NCBI GenBank assembly: GCA_002162925.1
Contig: MABC01000021.1
Coordinates: 1 to 52,057, forward strand
Direction of reading: 5' to 3'
DNA from: Thalassotalea sp. 42_200_T64
GTDB lineage: Bacteria > Pseudomonadota > Gammaproteobacteria > Enterobacterales > Alteromonadaceae
DNA: 52,057 nucleotides
Shown here one piece after another: positions 1 to 7,898 of the stretch. The position numbers were made by a program, and so were the translations under genes. How positions within the stretch are numbered: position 1 is the stretch's first letter; every line of letters starts with the position of its first letter. Under the pieces are notes generated by a model, which had not been told where the DNA came from, searched no databases, and saw nothing but the letters and a program-made list of their open reading frames with translations.

Positions 1-592
1 GGGTGTAGAATGAATAAACATGAGTTTGAATAAAGGGGGCACGAAATTCGCGCATTGCTTTATAGGCCTGTTCATCGACATTGTTTTTTGAATAGGGCTT
101 TATCGACGCTAGATCTTGTTTATCAATGGCGATACTTTCAGCAAAATGATTGCCAAATGGCGGGTAATAAATATCGGTTCCGGCGATCACCAAACCGGTA
201 ACCATTTGTGTTGTCATTAACAAAAATAACGCCGTTATCATCAATTTACCTAACGGGTTATGGCCCTGATATTGTTTGCCTTTATCCTGTTTATATTGTT
301 TTAGTTCCTTAAAAAATCCTTTTTGAAAGGCTAAGGTTTGAGAAAATCGTTCAAAACCTTTGCCAATAAAACCACACAAAAAACGATACAACAAATTAAA
401 AGCAAACACATAACCAATCGATACATGTAGCACTTTAAGCAGTATTTTACCTTCCGTTGCAATACCAAGAGTCTTGGCATTCAAAATAATGGTGCCAATA
501 ACAATCAATAAAAGTATTGAAGCCACATTAAGCCAGTGAAATAACCGTATATTGCGGCTCCAAACATAAACTTTTTCTGTTAACTGTTCCAT
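1..592 (-). CDS. Cytochrome b561-type membrane protein (3' end cut by window edge)
   Basis: I translated this frame by hand from ATG at 592 to the left edge: 197 residues with no stop. It begins MEQLTEKVYVWSRNIRLFHW and has hydrophobic segments near residues 22-38 and 50-70 and another around 125-150. Likely heme-ligand histidines are His19 (RLFHW), His56 (KVLHVSIGY) and one near the visible end (QTHVYSFY). This is the pattern of the Ni/Fe-hydrogenase-type cytochrome b / cytochrome b561 family, which moves electrons between the quinone pool and a periplasmic or membrane partner. An AAAGGAG ribosome site sits 7 bp before the ATG. The rhodanese gene ends 36 bp upstream, so the two are probably co-transcribed. 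The context suggests a role in sulfur or persulfide electron transfer, which is inference. The partner protein lies outside the window. Confidence 0.8.
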   Translation of the reverse strand, partial: MEQLTEKVYVWSRNIRLFHWLNVASILLLIVIGTIILNAKTLGIATEGKILLKVLHVSIGYVFAFNLLYRFLCGFIGKGFERFSQTLAFQKGFFKELKQYKQDKGKQYQGHNPLGKLMITALFLLMTTQMVTGLVIAGTDIYYPPFGNHFAESIAIDKQDLASIKPYSKNNVDEQAYKAMREFRAPFIQTHVYSFYT

Positions 593-628
593 GGTAATAC
601 TCCTTTGACTATAAAACTTTTATATCAA

Positions 629-973
629 TTAAAAGGCTTTTTTCACAATGTCGAACTTACAGGTTATGGCTGTTACGTTTTCATAGCCCAAGCGGTTTAA
701 TTGTTCAGCGGCAAAACTTGCCCGTACTCCGCCAGCACAATGAATATAAATAGCACGAACAGGATCTTTTTCAAGCTCTAACATTTTGCCTTCTAATACT
801 CCTCTTGGAATATTTATAGTACCTGGCACAAACGAGTTTTCATGCTCTGCGGGTTCTCTTACGTCAATAAACAAACCATTATTCGTTAACACTTCCTTTG
901 CCGCTTGTTCTGCAGAGATACAGCGTATATTGACAGAAAGTTCTCTCATCAGATCAGGAATAGTTTTTAACAT
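629..973 (-). CDS. Single-domain rhodanese (sulfurtransferase)
   Basis: This is a 114-residue rhodanese domain. The CH2A-like motif FIDVREPAEH and the active-site loop IHCAGGVRAS are present, with the catalytic cysteine in HCAGG. Rhodaneses carry a persulfide on this cysteine and transfer sulfane sulfur. I prefer ATG 973, which has GGAG 8-9 bp upstream, over the longer frame to 1018, which has no ribosome site. There is no signal peptide, so the protein is cytoplasmic. It lies upstream of the cytochrome b gene in the same orientation and is divergent from the ArsR-type regulator at 1191, which probably controls it. Function is assigned by family; the sulfur donor and acceptor are unknown. Confidence 0.88.
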   Translation of the reverse strand: MLKTIPDLMRELSVNIRCISAEQAAKEVLTNNGLFIDVREPAEHENSFVPGTINIPRGVLEGKMLELEKDPVRAIYIHCAGGVRASFAAEQLNRLGYENVTAITCKFDIVKKAF

Positions 974-1119
974 GCTTTTTAACTCCAAATTTTTCAAAAA
1001 ATGCATCATCAAGAGCATTTGATAAATACCGGATCATTCAAAAATGCCATTTAAATAGATGCAAGTAAAGGGTTGAGATGATACATAACATTATATAAGA
1101 AATAACTAATTTAGCAAAC

Positions 1120-1131
1120 ACTAATATTAGT
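1120..1131. promoter_or_regulatory. Palindromic operator candidate between rhodanese and arsR-type gene
   Basis: ACTAATATTAGT is a perfect 12-bp palindrome in the 217-bp divergent intergenic region. On the plus strand it overlaps the expected -35 of the regulator promoter (TATAAT at 1151-1156). On the minus strand it lies just upstream of a promoter with TATAAT at 1095-1090. ArsR-family repressors bind such AT-rich dyads, so this is a plausible autoregulatory operator controlling both directions. Partial copies (ACTAATTTAG at 1105, AATTTAGTGAG near 1140) flank it. Confidence 0.55.
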
Positions 1132-1190
1132 AAGTTTTAATTTAGTGAGTTATAATGATGCGTAAAAGATAACGAGGTTGAAACATTAAT

Positions 1191-1490
1191 ATGAGTATCG
1201 ATATATCAGAGTTACTTGTCAACGCAGAGAAAGCAGAGGCGTATTTAAAACTATTGGCAAATAAAAATCGATTAATGATCTTATGTAACCTTGTAGAAAC
1301 TGAGCGTTCAGTTTCTGAATTAAACGATATGATACCATTAGCACAATCTGCATTATCTCAACATTTAGCCAGTCTAAGAAAAGCTAATATAGTAAAGACC
1401 CGCCGTGAAGCACAAACAATATATTATTCATTGGCAGATAAAAATGTGCAGTTCATTTTAGACAGACTTTATAAAATGTTCTGTCTGTAA
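1191..1490 (+). CDS. ArsR-family repressor, BigR/SqrR-like persulfide sensor
   Basis: This 99-residue winged-helix protein contains LLANKNRLMILCNLVETERSV followed by the recognition helix SALSQHLASLRKANIV. Cys32 (in MILCNL) and Cys98 (second-last residue, MFCL) match the two cysteines that form a tetrasulfide bridge in BigR/SqrR/YgaV regulators. The metal-binding ELCVC motif of true ArsR is absent. Known family members repress genes for sulfide and persulfide handling and are released by reactive sulfur species. The divergent rhodanese/cytochrome b unit fits that job. A GAGG ribosome site lies 13 bp before ATG. The gene converges on mrcB with a 15-bp gap. Sensor identity is inferred from the cysteine positions. 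Confidence 0.83.
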   Translation: MSIDISELLVNAEKAEAYLKLLANKNRLMILCNLVETERSVSELNDMIPLAQSALSQHLASLRKANIVKTRREAQTIYYSLADKNVQFILDRLYKMFCL

Positions 1491-1505
1491 GAATTCTAAA
1501 ACAGC

Positions 1506-3854
1506 TTACTCACTATCCGAACCAAATATCTTATCTAACCAGGATGCTTGTTCAGGCCGTTGTTGCAGACATTGATCGGAATAAAATATGCCATCGCTTA
1601 TTGCCGGGTAGTAGGCAACATTGGCGCAATCATCAATAACCGCATTGCCGGTGGCCAATTCAAAGGTGGCAAACTCAATGCCTTCTGGTAACAAATCAAA
1701 GCGGGAACTGCTTCCTTGTTTCTTCAGGTAATTGGCGAATACAGTTAAGGCGCCGCTACTGCCGGTTAAGCCCGTTGGCAAATTATCATCTCTTCCGATC
1801 CAGGTGGTTACCACACTTTGTTGGTCGTAACCAACAAACCAGGAATCACGTAAATCATTGCTGGTGCCTGTTTTACCGGCAATGATTTGTTCCGGAAAGA
1901 GCCAGGAAAGCGATTTTGCCGTGCCCTCTTTTGCGACGCGCGCTAAGGCATAATCAATTAAATACGCACCTTGTGGTGACAACCGCGCATCGACAATGCT
2001 GTTTTTACTCCACAGCACGTCACCTTGCCCTGAAACCACACGAATGATCGCATGAGCGTCATTATATAGGCCGTTATTGGCAATAGTGTTATACCATTGG
2101 TTGACCTCATAAGCCGACATATTAATGGCCCCCAACAACATACTTGGCATCACGGGTACTTTGCCTTCATAACCCAATGTCGTTAAAGTAGTCGCGACGT
2201 TGTCGGTACCCAATTGCATACCAAGATTTACCGTAGGAACATTAAGCGAGTTAACTAACCCTCGAATCAGTGGTACTTGCCCGCGAAATTTACCATCATA
2301 GTTTTGCGGTTGCCAATATTTACCCTTTGAGCTTTCAAATGAGATAGGTTCATCTTTCAGGGGAGTGGCAAAATTGTATGTGTTAAACTTTTCTAACGCG
2401 GTTAAATAAACCACAGGTTTTATTAACGAGCCAATTGGACGTTTGGCATCCAACGCCCGATTAAAACCGGAGAACTTAACCGACTTACCGCCAACAACGG
2501 CTTGAATCTGACCCGTGCGAATGTCACTAATTAACACGGCGGCTTCTAACTTATCAGTAATTTTAGCTTTTTCAAGTAAGGTTAATTGTTGCGTTATTGC
2601 ACGTTCCGCGTTGATTTGTCGCTGTAGATCAAACCCAGTAAAGATTCGAATACCTGATTGCATCGCATTAGCGGCGCCCATTTGTTTTAATTCTCGACGG
2701 ACCAATTGCATGTACGCAGGATAAGTTTGTTTGTCAAAGCGCCGTTCAACTCGAATGGTTAACGGGGTTAATAAAGCCTGATTAAACTCATTTTTGTTTA
2801 TTAAATGATTTTCAAACATCAGTCTTAATACCAAATCCCGGCGTTCTGTCGCGCGTTTCGGCTCTCGCCAGGGGTCGTAAAATGAAGGCCCCTTTATTTG
2901 GGCTATCAGCAAGGCAATTTCATGGCTTTCCAACTGTTTTAACGGCTTGCCAAAATAAAACTGCGCAGCCAGGCCGACACCATGAATACCATTGGCATAA
3001 TGTTGACCTAAATATACTTCGTTGAGGTAGGCTTCAAGGATTTGATCTTTGGAATAACGCATCTCAAGAATGATCGAAATCATCGCTTCATTCACTTTTC
3101 GCCATAGCGTTTTATGGCGGGTTAAGAACATATTTTTCGCTAACTGTTGGGTAAGAGTACTACCACCCTGTACCGTTTCGCCAGCCAATATGTTTTTCCA
3201 AAATGCTCTTAGAATACCTGTTGGCGATAAGCCATGATGATGATAAAAATCTTTATCTTCAATGAATAACAAGGTATCAATTAGCTGTTCAGGTATTTGA
3301 TCTAGGGTAAATACTACCCGGTCTTCTCCTTCAGCAGATAATATACGGTCAATTAAAATGGGTTCAAGTTTTACTTTATGAACGGGCTGTCCATCGTCTA
3401 ACAATCGAAAAACTTCGTCACGCTTTTTCTCTATCGACACCTTGGCCGGTGCTTCAACACCAAAACCAAAATCGAACTCACGACGATAAATAATTAACTT
3501 ATTCGTATTGCGGGCATATTGTCCTGGCGACTTCACTTTCGCTACGCGTTTATAATGCAAATGCAGCAGTTCTTGTTCTAGATGATCAAAATTAATTTGT
3601 TGGTCATTATTTATCGTAGGAACTTTACCGAATACTTGTGCTGGCACCTGCCAACGCTGGCCTTCAAAGGTATGACGTACTTTGCCATCGAGATAAATAC
3701 TGTATAACGCTAACGTGGCAACAAATATTATCGACAGCTTAATGGCCGTTATCGCACACCAGTGAGTAAAGCCAGGATTCACCTTTTGCTCTTTCTCAAC
3801 CTTGCCTTTGGTGAAGCCTTTTTGTTGTTTTTTTATTAATTTTCTTGTTGCCAT
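1506..3854 (-). CDS. mrcB: Penicillin-binding protein 1B, bifunctional peptidoglycan synthase
   Basis: This class A PBP has 782 residues and polymerises lipid II and cross-links the peptides in the periplasm. A basic cytoplasmic N-terminus is followed by one membrane helix (about 35-55), a UB2H-like region, and the GT51 domain with the catalytic Glu in IEDKDFYHHHG (E199) and GGSTLTQQL. The transpeptidase motifs are SLIK (Ser476, Lys479), SLN (536-538) and KTGT (from 661). The length is close to that of E. coli PBP1b. It lies 9 bp downstream of hrpB, the same neighbour as in E. coli, and the two are probably co-transcribed. The partner lipoprotein LpoB is not in this window. All catalytic motifs are intact. 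Confidence 0.96.
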   Translation of the reverse strand: MATRKLIKKQQKGFTKGKVEKEQKVNPGFTHWCAITAIKLSIIFVATLALYSIYLDGKVRHTFEGQRWQVPAQVFGKVPTINNDQQINFDHLEQELLHLHYKRVAKVKSPGQYARNTNKLIIYRREFDFGFGVEAPAKVSIEKKRDEVFRLLDDGQPVHKVKLEPILIDRILSAEGEDRVVFTLDQIPEQLIDTLLFIEDKDFYHHHGLSPTGILRAFWKNILAGETVQGGSTLTQQLAKNMFLTRHKTLWRKVNEAMISIILEMRYSKDQILEAYLNEVYLGQHYANGIHGVGLAAQFYFGKPLKQLESHEIALLIAQIKGPSFYDPWREPKRATERRDLVLRLMFENHLINKNEFNQALLTPLTIRVERRFDKQTYPAYMQLVRRELKQMGAANAMQSGIRIFTGFDLQRQINAERAITQQLTLLEKAKITDKLEAAVLISDIRTGQIQAVVGGKSVKFSGFNRALDAKRPIGSLIKPVVYLTALEKFNTYNFATPLKDEPISFESSKGKYWQPQNYDGKFRGQVPLIRGLVNSLNVPTVNLGMQLGTDNVATTLTTLGYEGKVPVMPSMLLGAINMSAYEVNQWYNTIANNGLYNDAHAIIRVVSGQGDVLWSKNSIVDARLSPQGAYLIDYALARVAKEGTAKSLSWLFPEQIIAGKTGTSNDLRDSWFVGYDQQSVVTTWIGRDDNLPTGLTGSSGALTVFANYLKKQGSSSRFDLLPEGIEFATFELATGNAVIDDCANVAYYPAISDGIFYSDQCLQQRPEQASWLDKIFGSDSE

Positions 3855-3863
3855 GTTTTTATT

Positions 3864-6446
3864 CTAGTTGTCTTTAAACAAATGTTTTTTTAATTTTGTT
3901 GTCGCTTGTGCATTGGCCGGATCGTCAGGCCAAAAATGTTTCGGATAATTTGACTTCATATCCTTTTGCACATCTTTGTAACTTCCCTGCCAAAACCTCG
4001 CCAGATCCTGGGTTACCTGAATTGGCCTGCGTGCCGGTGACAGTAACTCTAACAGTACAGCTACTTGTCCATTGGCAACAGAGGGTGAACTACTTAAACC
4101 ATACACCTGTTGCATAGGTAATGCCAACTTTGGCTGCGGTTGCTCATTGTATTGATAACTAAATTCCCGGCCCACCGGGCTGGTATATGATTTCGGCGCC
4201 CAATGCATAAGCAGTTGCTGTTGTTCAAAGGTAAGCGAGTTATACAAAATGTCATAAAAGTTAAGTTGTTGCAGTTGGCTAAGTTTTTTTACATCGAATA
4301 AATACGGCCCTAACCAGTCATCGATATTGACCAGTAATTCACTGTCAGCAAACTTTGGCAAAGGTAAATCGTCGAAATACTGATTTAACCAGCGCATTCG
4401 ACTAAGCAGATTTACCGTAAGGGCATTAAATTTTAATATCGCCAGGCCTTTTCGCTGAATATAATCGCACCATAGGCGAGTTAGCTTTTCTGCGTTTAAC
4501 TTAGATTGGCTCGGCTGTCGCGTCAAAATGATACTGCCTAAACGCGTTTGTGTCTCACTGCTAATTCTTTGTTGCTTTTGGTCATAGCTTAAGCTGTCGT
4601 GACGAATTATCTGAGCATTAAAGTACTGATAAATATGTTGCTCTTGCAATGGCGCGCTTAATCGAATTTGTAGTTTTTGTTGGTAGCTATGCAAAACAGC
4701 ACACGCTAAAAACGGCTCAGCAAGCAAGGTATCATTATCGGCTAAGTTTGCCCCTTTGCCATTGGCGCATAAATAACTAGTTTGCGAATTTCTTACCATG
4801 GCGATGCGTTCAGGGTAGGCAAAGGCGATTAACAAGCCACAATACTCCATCGGCCAGTCATTATCATTTAAGATAAGTGAAAAACGCTGTGTGTGAAAAT
4901 GGCTTAACTTGGTTGCTAAGTTACGAGCCTGTTGAATGATTCGATACTCTATACTTGTTGCTTTACGTCTAGTCGTGCCTGCCAATTGATATAACCGGCT
5001 GCGTATATCACTTTCATTAAAAGCCCGCTCGCGCTGTAAGATATCACGCTCTTCTAACATCGCTGCCAGTAAACAGGCTAAAGATAACAAGCTCTGAGGG
5101 TTTTCCTTCAAGGCAGCATCTTTATTTACCACCTCTAGTGCTTTAATCAGCATATGGGCAAATCGTGGATGACATGACAATTGCGCGACCTGGTTGCCGT
5201 GCTTGGTTAGTCGATTATTGTCATCAACAATTTCTAACGCTTGCAGTGCCTGCCAGTTTTGTTGCTCATTTATGGCACGCGGTAGCTCTAAAAAATTGAG
5301 CTGCTGATATTGAGCAACGCCCCAGCTGGCAACCTCAATGGTGAGTGGCAATAAATCGGCCTGGCTAATTTCACTGCTGCTATGTTCGACTCTTCGTTGA
5401 AAGTCTTCATTGGCGTATAAACGGATACAACGGCCCGCTTGTAATCGCCCGGCTCGCCCGGCACGTTGAATAGCAGAAGCCTTACTAATTTTTTGCTGTT
5501 TTAACTCATTGATCAAACTGTCACTATTAAACTGTGCAACCTTTTCATAACCGCTATCGATAACCATGCCGATGCCATCTATGGTCAATGAAGTTTCGGC
5601 AATGTTAGTGGCCAGCACAATTTTTCTGCGACCCATTTCGCTTTTCGCAATGGCTTGCTGTTGCTGCTTTATGTCTAAATCGCCATACAGGGCATGCAAA
5701 TCGATATCATTGGCTAACTGCCCAAGCAGAGCATTAAAAATAAAACGAATATCGGCAGTGCCCGGCAGAAAAACCAAAATCGAACCGCTTTCAATATTGG
5801 CTTGCTGACGAATAACACTGATCGCGTGTTGACGCCAATTACGCTCATTATTTGCTGCTTGATAGGTAATATCGATAGGATAGCTTCTGCCTTCACAGCC
5901 GAGTACTGTTGCTTGTGGTAAAAATTTTGCCAGGTATTCATTATCCAATGTGGCCGACATTAGTAACAGGGTTAAATCGTCACGCAATCCTTGTTGTACA
6001 TCCAGTGCTAAGGCAAAAGCTAAATCGGCATGAATAGAGCGCTCGTGAAACTCATCAAAAATAATTAACCCTATCCCTTGCAGTTCATTATCATGCTGAA
6101 TTAAACGGGTAAGTATGCCTTCGGTTACCACTTCTAAGCGGGTATTGCTCGATACTTTGCTATCGTTGCGCATTCGATAACCAACGGTGCCGCCTACCTT
6201 TTCTCCCAATTGCTGAGCAAGTCGATTGGCAACCGATTTTGCCGCGATGCGACGCGGCTGTAACATGATGATTTTTTGCTGGTGAAAGCGTTTCGATTGT
6301 AGCAGCCATAGCGGTAAGCAGGTTGATTTACCGGCCCCGGGTGGCGCCGATAAGATAACTGCAGAAGATGACTGTAATGCATCTAAAACTGGCTGTTTAA
6401 TAGCCTCGATAGGTAAGGTAGTCGAAGTTGAATCGTTTGCTGTCAT
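3864..6446 (-). CDS. hrpB: ATP-dependent helicase HrpB
   Basis: This is an 860-residue DEAH-type superfamily 2 helicase. Walker A is APPGAGKS (Lys40), motif II is DEFH (131-134), motif III is SATL and motif VI is QRAGRAGR. The HA2-like and HrpB C-terminal regions follow. It is slightly longer than the E. coli protein (about 810 residues). The RNA or DNA substrate of HrpB is not well established, so only helicase family membership is claimed. The start ATG 6446 begins MTANDSTSTT, ahead of the helicase core. mrcB follows 9 bp downstream. The 87-bp gap to cobA upstream shows no convincing terminator. Confidence 0.94.
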   Translation of the reverse strand: MTANDSTSTTLPIEAIKQPVLDALQSSSAVILSAPPGAGKSTCLPLWLLQSKRFHQQKIIMLQPRRIAAKSVANRLAQQLGEKVGGTVGYRMRNDSKVSSNTRLEVVTEGILTRLIQHDNELQGIGLIIFDEFHERSIHADLAFALALDVQQGLRDDLTLLLMSATLDNEYLAKFLPQATVLGCEGRSYPIDITYQAANNERNWRQHAISVIRQQANIESGSILVFLPGTADIRFIFNALLGQLANDIDLHALYGDLDIKQQQQAIAKSEMGRRKIVLATNIAETSLTIDGIGMVIDSGYEKVAQFNSDSLINELKQQKISKASAIQRAGRAGRLQAGRCIRLYANEDFQRRVEHSSSEISQADLLPLTIEVASWGVAQYQQLNFLELPRAINEQQNWQALQALEIVDDNNRLTKHGNQVAQLSCHPRFAHMLIKALEVVNKDAALKENPQSLLSLACLLAAMLEERDILQRERAFNESDIRSRLYQLAGTTRRKATSIEYRIIQQARNLATKLSHFHTQRFSLILNDNDWPMEYCGLLIAFAYPERIAMVRNSQTSYLCANGKGANLADNDTLLAEPFLACAVLHSYQQKLQIRLSAPLQEQHIYQYFNAQIIRHDSLSYDQKQQRISSETQTRLGSIILTRQPSQSKLNAEKLTRLWCDYIQRKGLAILKFNALTVNLLSRMRWLNQYFDDLPLPKFADSELLVNIDDWLGPYLFDVKKLSQLQQLNFYDILYNSLTFEQQQLLMHWAPKSYTSPVGREFSYQYNEQPQPKLALPMQQVYGLSSSPSVANGQVAVLLELLSPARRPIQVTQDLARFWQGSYKDVQKDMKSNYPKHFWPDDPANAQATTKLKKHLFKDN

Positions 6447-6533
6447 GCACTCATTTACTAAAAGCTGTCATTAGCGCATTTATAACATATCCCGGTGCAC
6501 CTTTACATTACCGGTTACTGGGAAATGATATTT

Positions 6534-7421
6534 TTAGGCGCTAAGTTGCAGCTCAACACTCGTGAATAAATCTAAACTAACACTCTGCCTTTTACTCACC
6601 ACTTCACCAACGATGATAAGCGCCGGGCCTTTGAAATCGTAAAACTTCATATCATTGCTAATGTTAGCTAGCGAGCTACAACAAACTTGCTGAGTGCTCA
6701 ACGTGCCTTGATCAACGATGGCAATTGGCATCGAATCTTTCATCCCATATTTGATCAACCGCTGCGCGATTTGACTGACTTTGCTTAACCCCATATAAAA
6801 TACTAAGGTGTCTTTTTCATTGGCAATGTTTCTCCAGTTCGCCTCTGCGTCGCTATCTTTCAATGACGCAGTGACAAAGCGAACCGACTGCGCACAATCT
6901 CTATGGGTTAATGGTATTCCGGCATAAGCGGCACAACCACTGGCGGCGGTAATGCCAGGAATGATGGCAAAGGGGATTTGATGCTGTGTTAAAATGTCGG
7001 TTTCTTCGGCCAAACGACCAAAAATACTTGGGTCACCACCTTTTAAACGAATCACGGTTTTACCCGCTAATGCATGGTTCAGCATTTGCTGACAAATTTC
7101 GTCTTGTGGCACACTGTGTTGACCACATTTTTTGCCAACAAACTCTACTTGCGCCGCTTTCGGAAAGTATCGGTACAAGTCAGGATTTACCAGCCAGTCA
7201 ACCATGATCACATCCGCAGATTGCAAAATACGGTGAGCTTTCATGGTAAGCAGTTCGGGATCACCACAGCCACCACCAATTAAATATACTTGCCCTTGTC
7301 GTTGCGGCCGTTTGCTAATGCCTTTACTGCTAATGCCTTTATTTTTTCGATGATTAGTCAGGTTAAATTTCAATAACCGAGCAAAGCTGTAAAACGGATT
7401 AAATAAACTGCTACTATTCAT
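6534..7421 (-). CDS. cobA: Uroporphyrinogen-III C-methyltransferase (SUMT)
   Basis: This single-function SUMT adds two methyl groups from SAM to uroporphyrinogen III to give precorrin-2, the precursor of siroheme. Motifs seen are VYLIGGGCGDPELLT near the start of the domain, VGKKCGQH, and the SAM-binding VIRLKGGDPSIFGR. There is a 50-residue basic N-terminal extension. I chose ATG 7421 with AGAAAGG six bases upstream; the frame could extend to a TTG at 7448. It is the last gene of nirB-nirD-cobA, which supplies siroheme for NirB. The dehydrogenase/ferrochelatase step of CysG or Met8 is not encoded here and must be elsewhere. Confidence 0.93.
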   Translation of the reverse strand: MNSSSLFNPFYSFARLLKFNLTNHRKNKGISSKGISKRPQRQGQVYLIGGGCGDPELLTMKAHRILQSADVIMVDWLVNPDLYRYFPKAAQVEFVGKKCGQHSVPQDEICQQMLNHALAGKTVIRLKGGDPSIFGRLAEETDILTQHQIPFAIIPGITAASGCAAYAGIPLTHRDCAQSVRFVTASLKDSDAEANWRNIANEKDTLVFYMGLSKVSQIAQRLIKYGMKDSMPIAIVDQGTLSTQQVCCSSLANISNDMKFYDFKGPALIIVGEVVSKRQSVSLDLFTSVELQLSA

Positions 7422-7454
7422 GATTGCCTTTCTGATATCAGTTAACAAAGGTGA

Positions 7455-7476
7455 CGATGTATATAGTTCTACATCG
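7455..7476. other. Intercistronic hairpin between nirD and cobA
   Basis: CGATGTA and TACATCG form a 7-bp perfect stem around an 8-base loop in the 86-bp nirD-cobA gap. No U-tract follows on the minus strand, so it is not an intrinsic terminator. It may affect mRNA stability or processing between the two cistrons. Confidence 0.4.
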
Positions 7477-7507
7477 CCACTCAGTGCTCAGTTAATTGGG
7501 TGTTTTG

Positions 7508-7864
7508 CTACGCCATTAACACCTGTACCTGGCCTTGCTCAATGCGAGTTTGATAGGTGGTAACCGACAATGTGTCATCGTCTAAACAACGACCATTGGT
7601 TAATGAAAATCGCTCTTTGTACAACGGCGAGGCAACGAACACTTCACCATCAGCATCACCAATAAGACCACGATATAGCACATTGGCTTTACCGGCAGGA
7701 TCCCAATTGCTGATGGTAAGAGCGTTGTCATCATCGACTAAAAAGATGGCGACTTGTTGCTCATCATTTAACAACGCGCACACGCCTGAGTATTTCACTA
7801 AATCTTCTTTTTTGCAGATAGTTTGCCAGTTATTACTGTTAGTACTATTTAATTCTGTCATCAT
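7508..7864 (-). CDS. nirD: Nitrite reductase (NADH) small subunit
   Basis: This 118-residue NirD has a Rieske-like fold without the Cys/His iron-sulfur ligands, as is normal for assimilatory NirD. Recognisable segments are VCALLNDEQQVAIFLVD and EVFVASPLYKERFSLTNGRCLDD. It pairs with NirB to reduce nitrite to ammonium in the cytoplasm. Two adjacent ATG codons (7864 and 7861) follow a GAGGAAAA ribosome site; either could be used. It lies 34 bp downstream of nirB in the same operon. Confidence 0.93.
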   Translation of the reverse strand: MMTELNSTNSNNWQTICKKEDLVKYSGVCALLNDEQQVAIFLVDDDNALTISNWDPAGKANVLYRGLIGDADGEVFVASPLYKERFSLTNGRCLDDDTLSVTTYQTRIEQGQVQVLMA

Positions 7865-7898
7865 TTTTCCTCGCTAAATTCAGTTCTGTTGGACCAGA

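Noticed and set aside
6494..6501. GGTGCACC palindrome as an NtrC site
   Set aside because: It lacks the N7 spacing, has no -24/-12 element nearby, and lies before hrpB.
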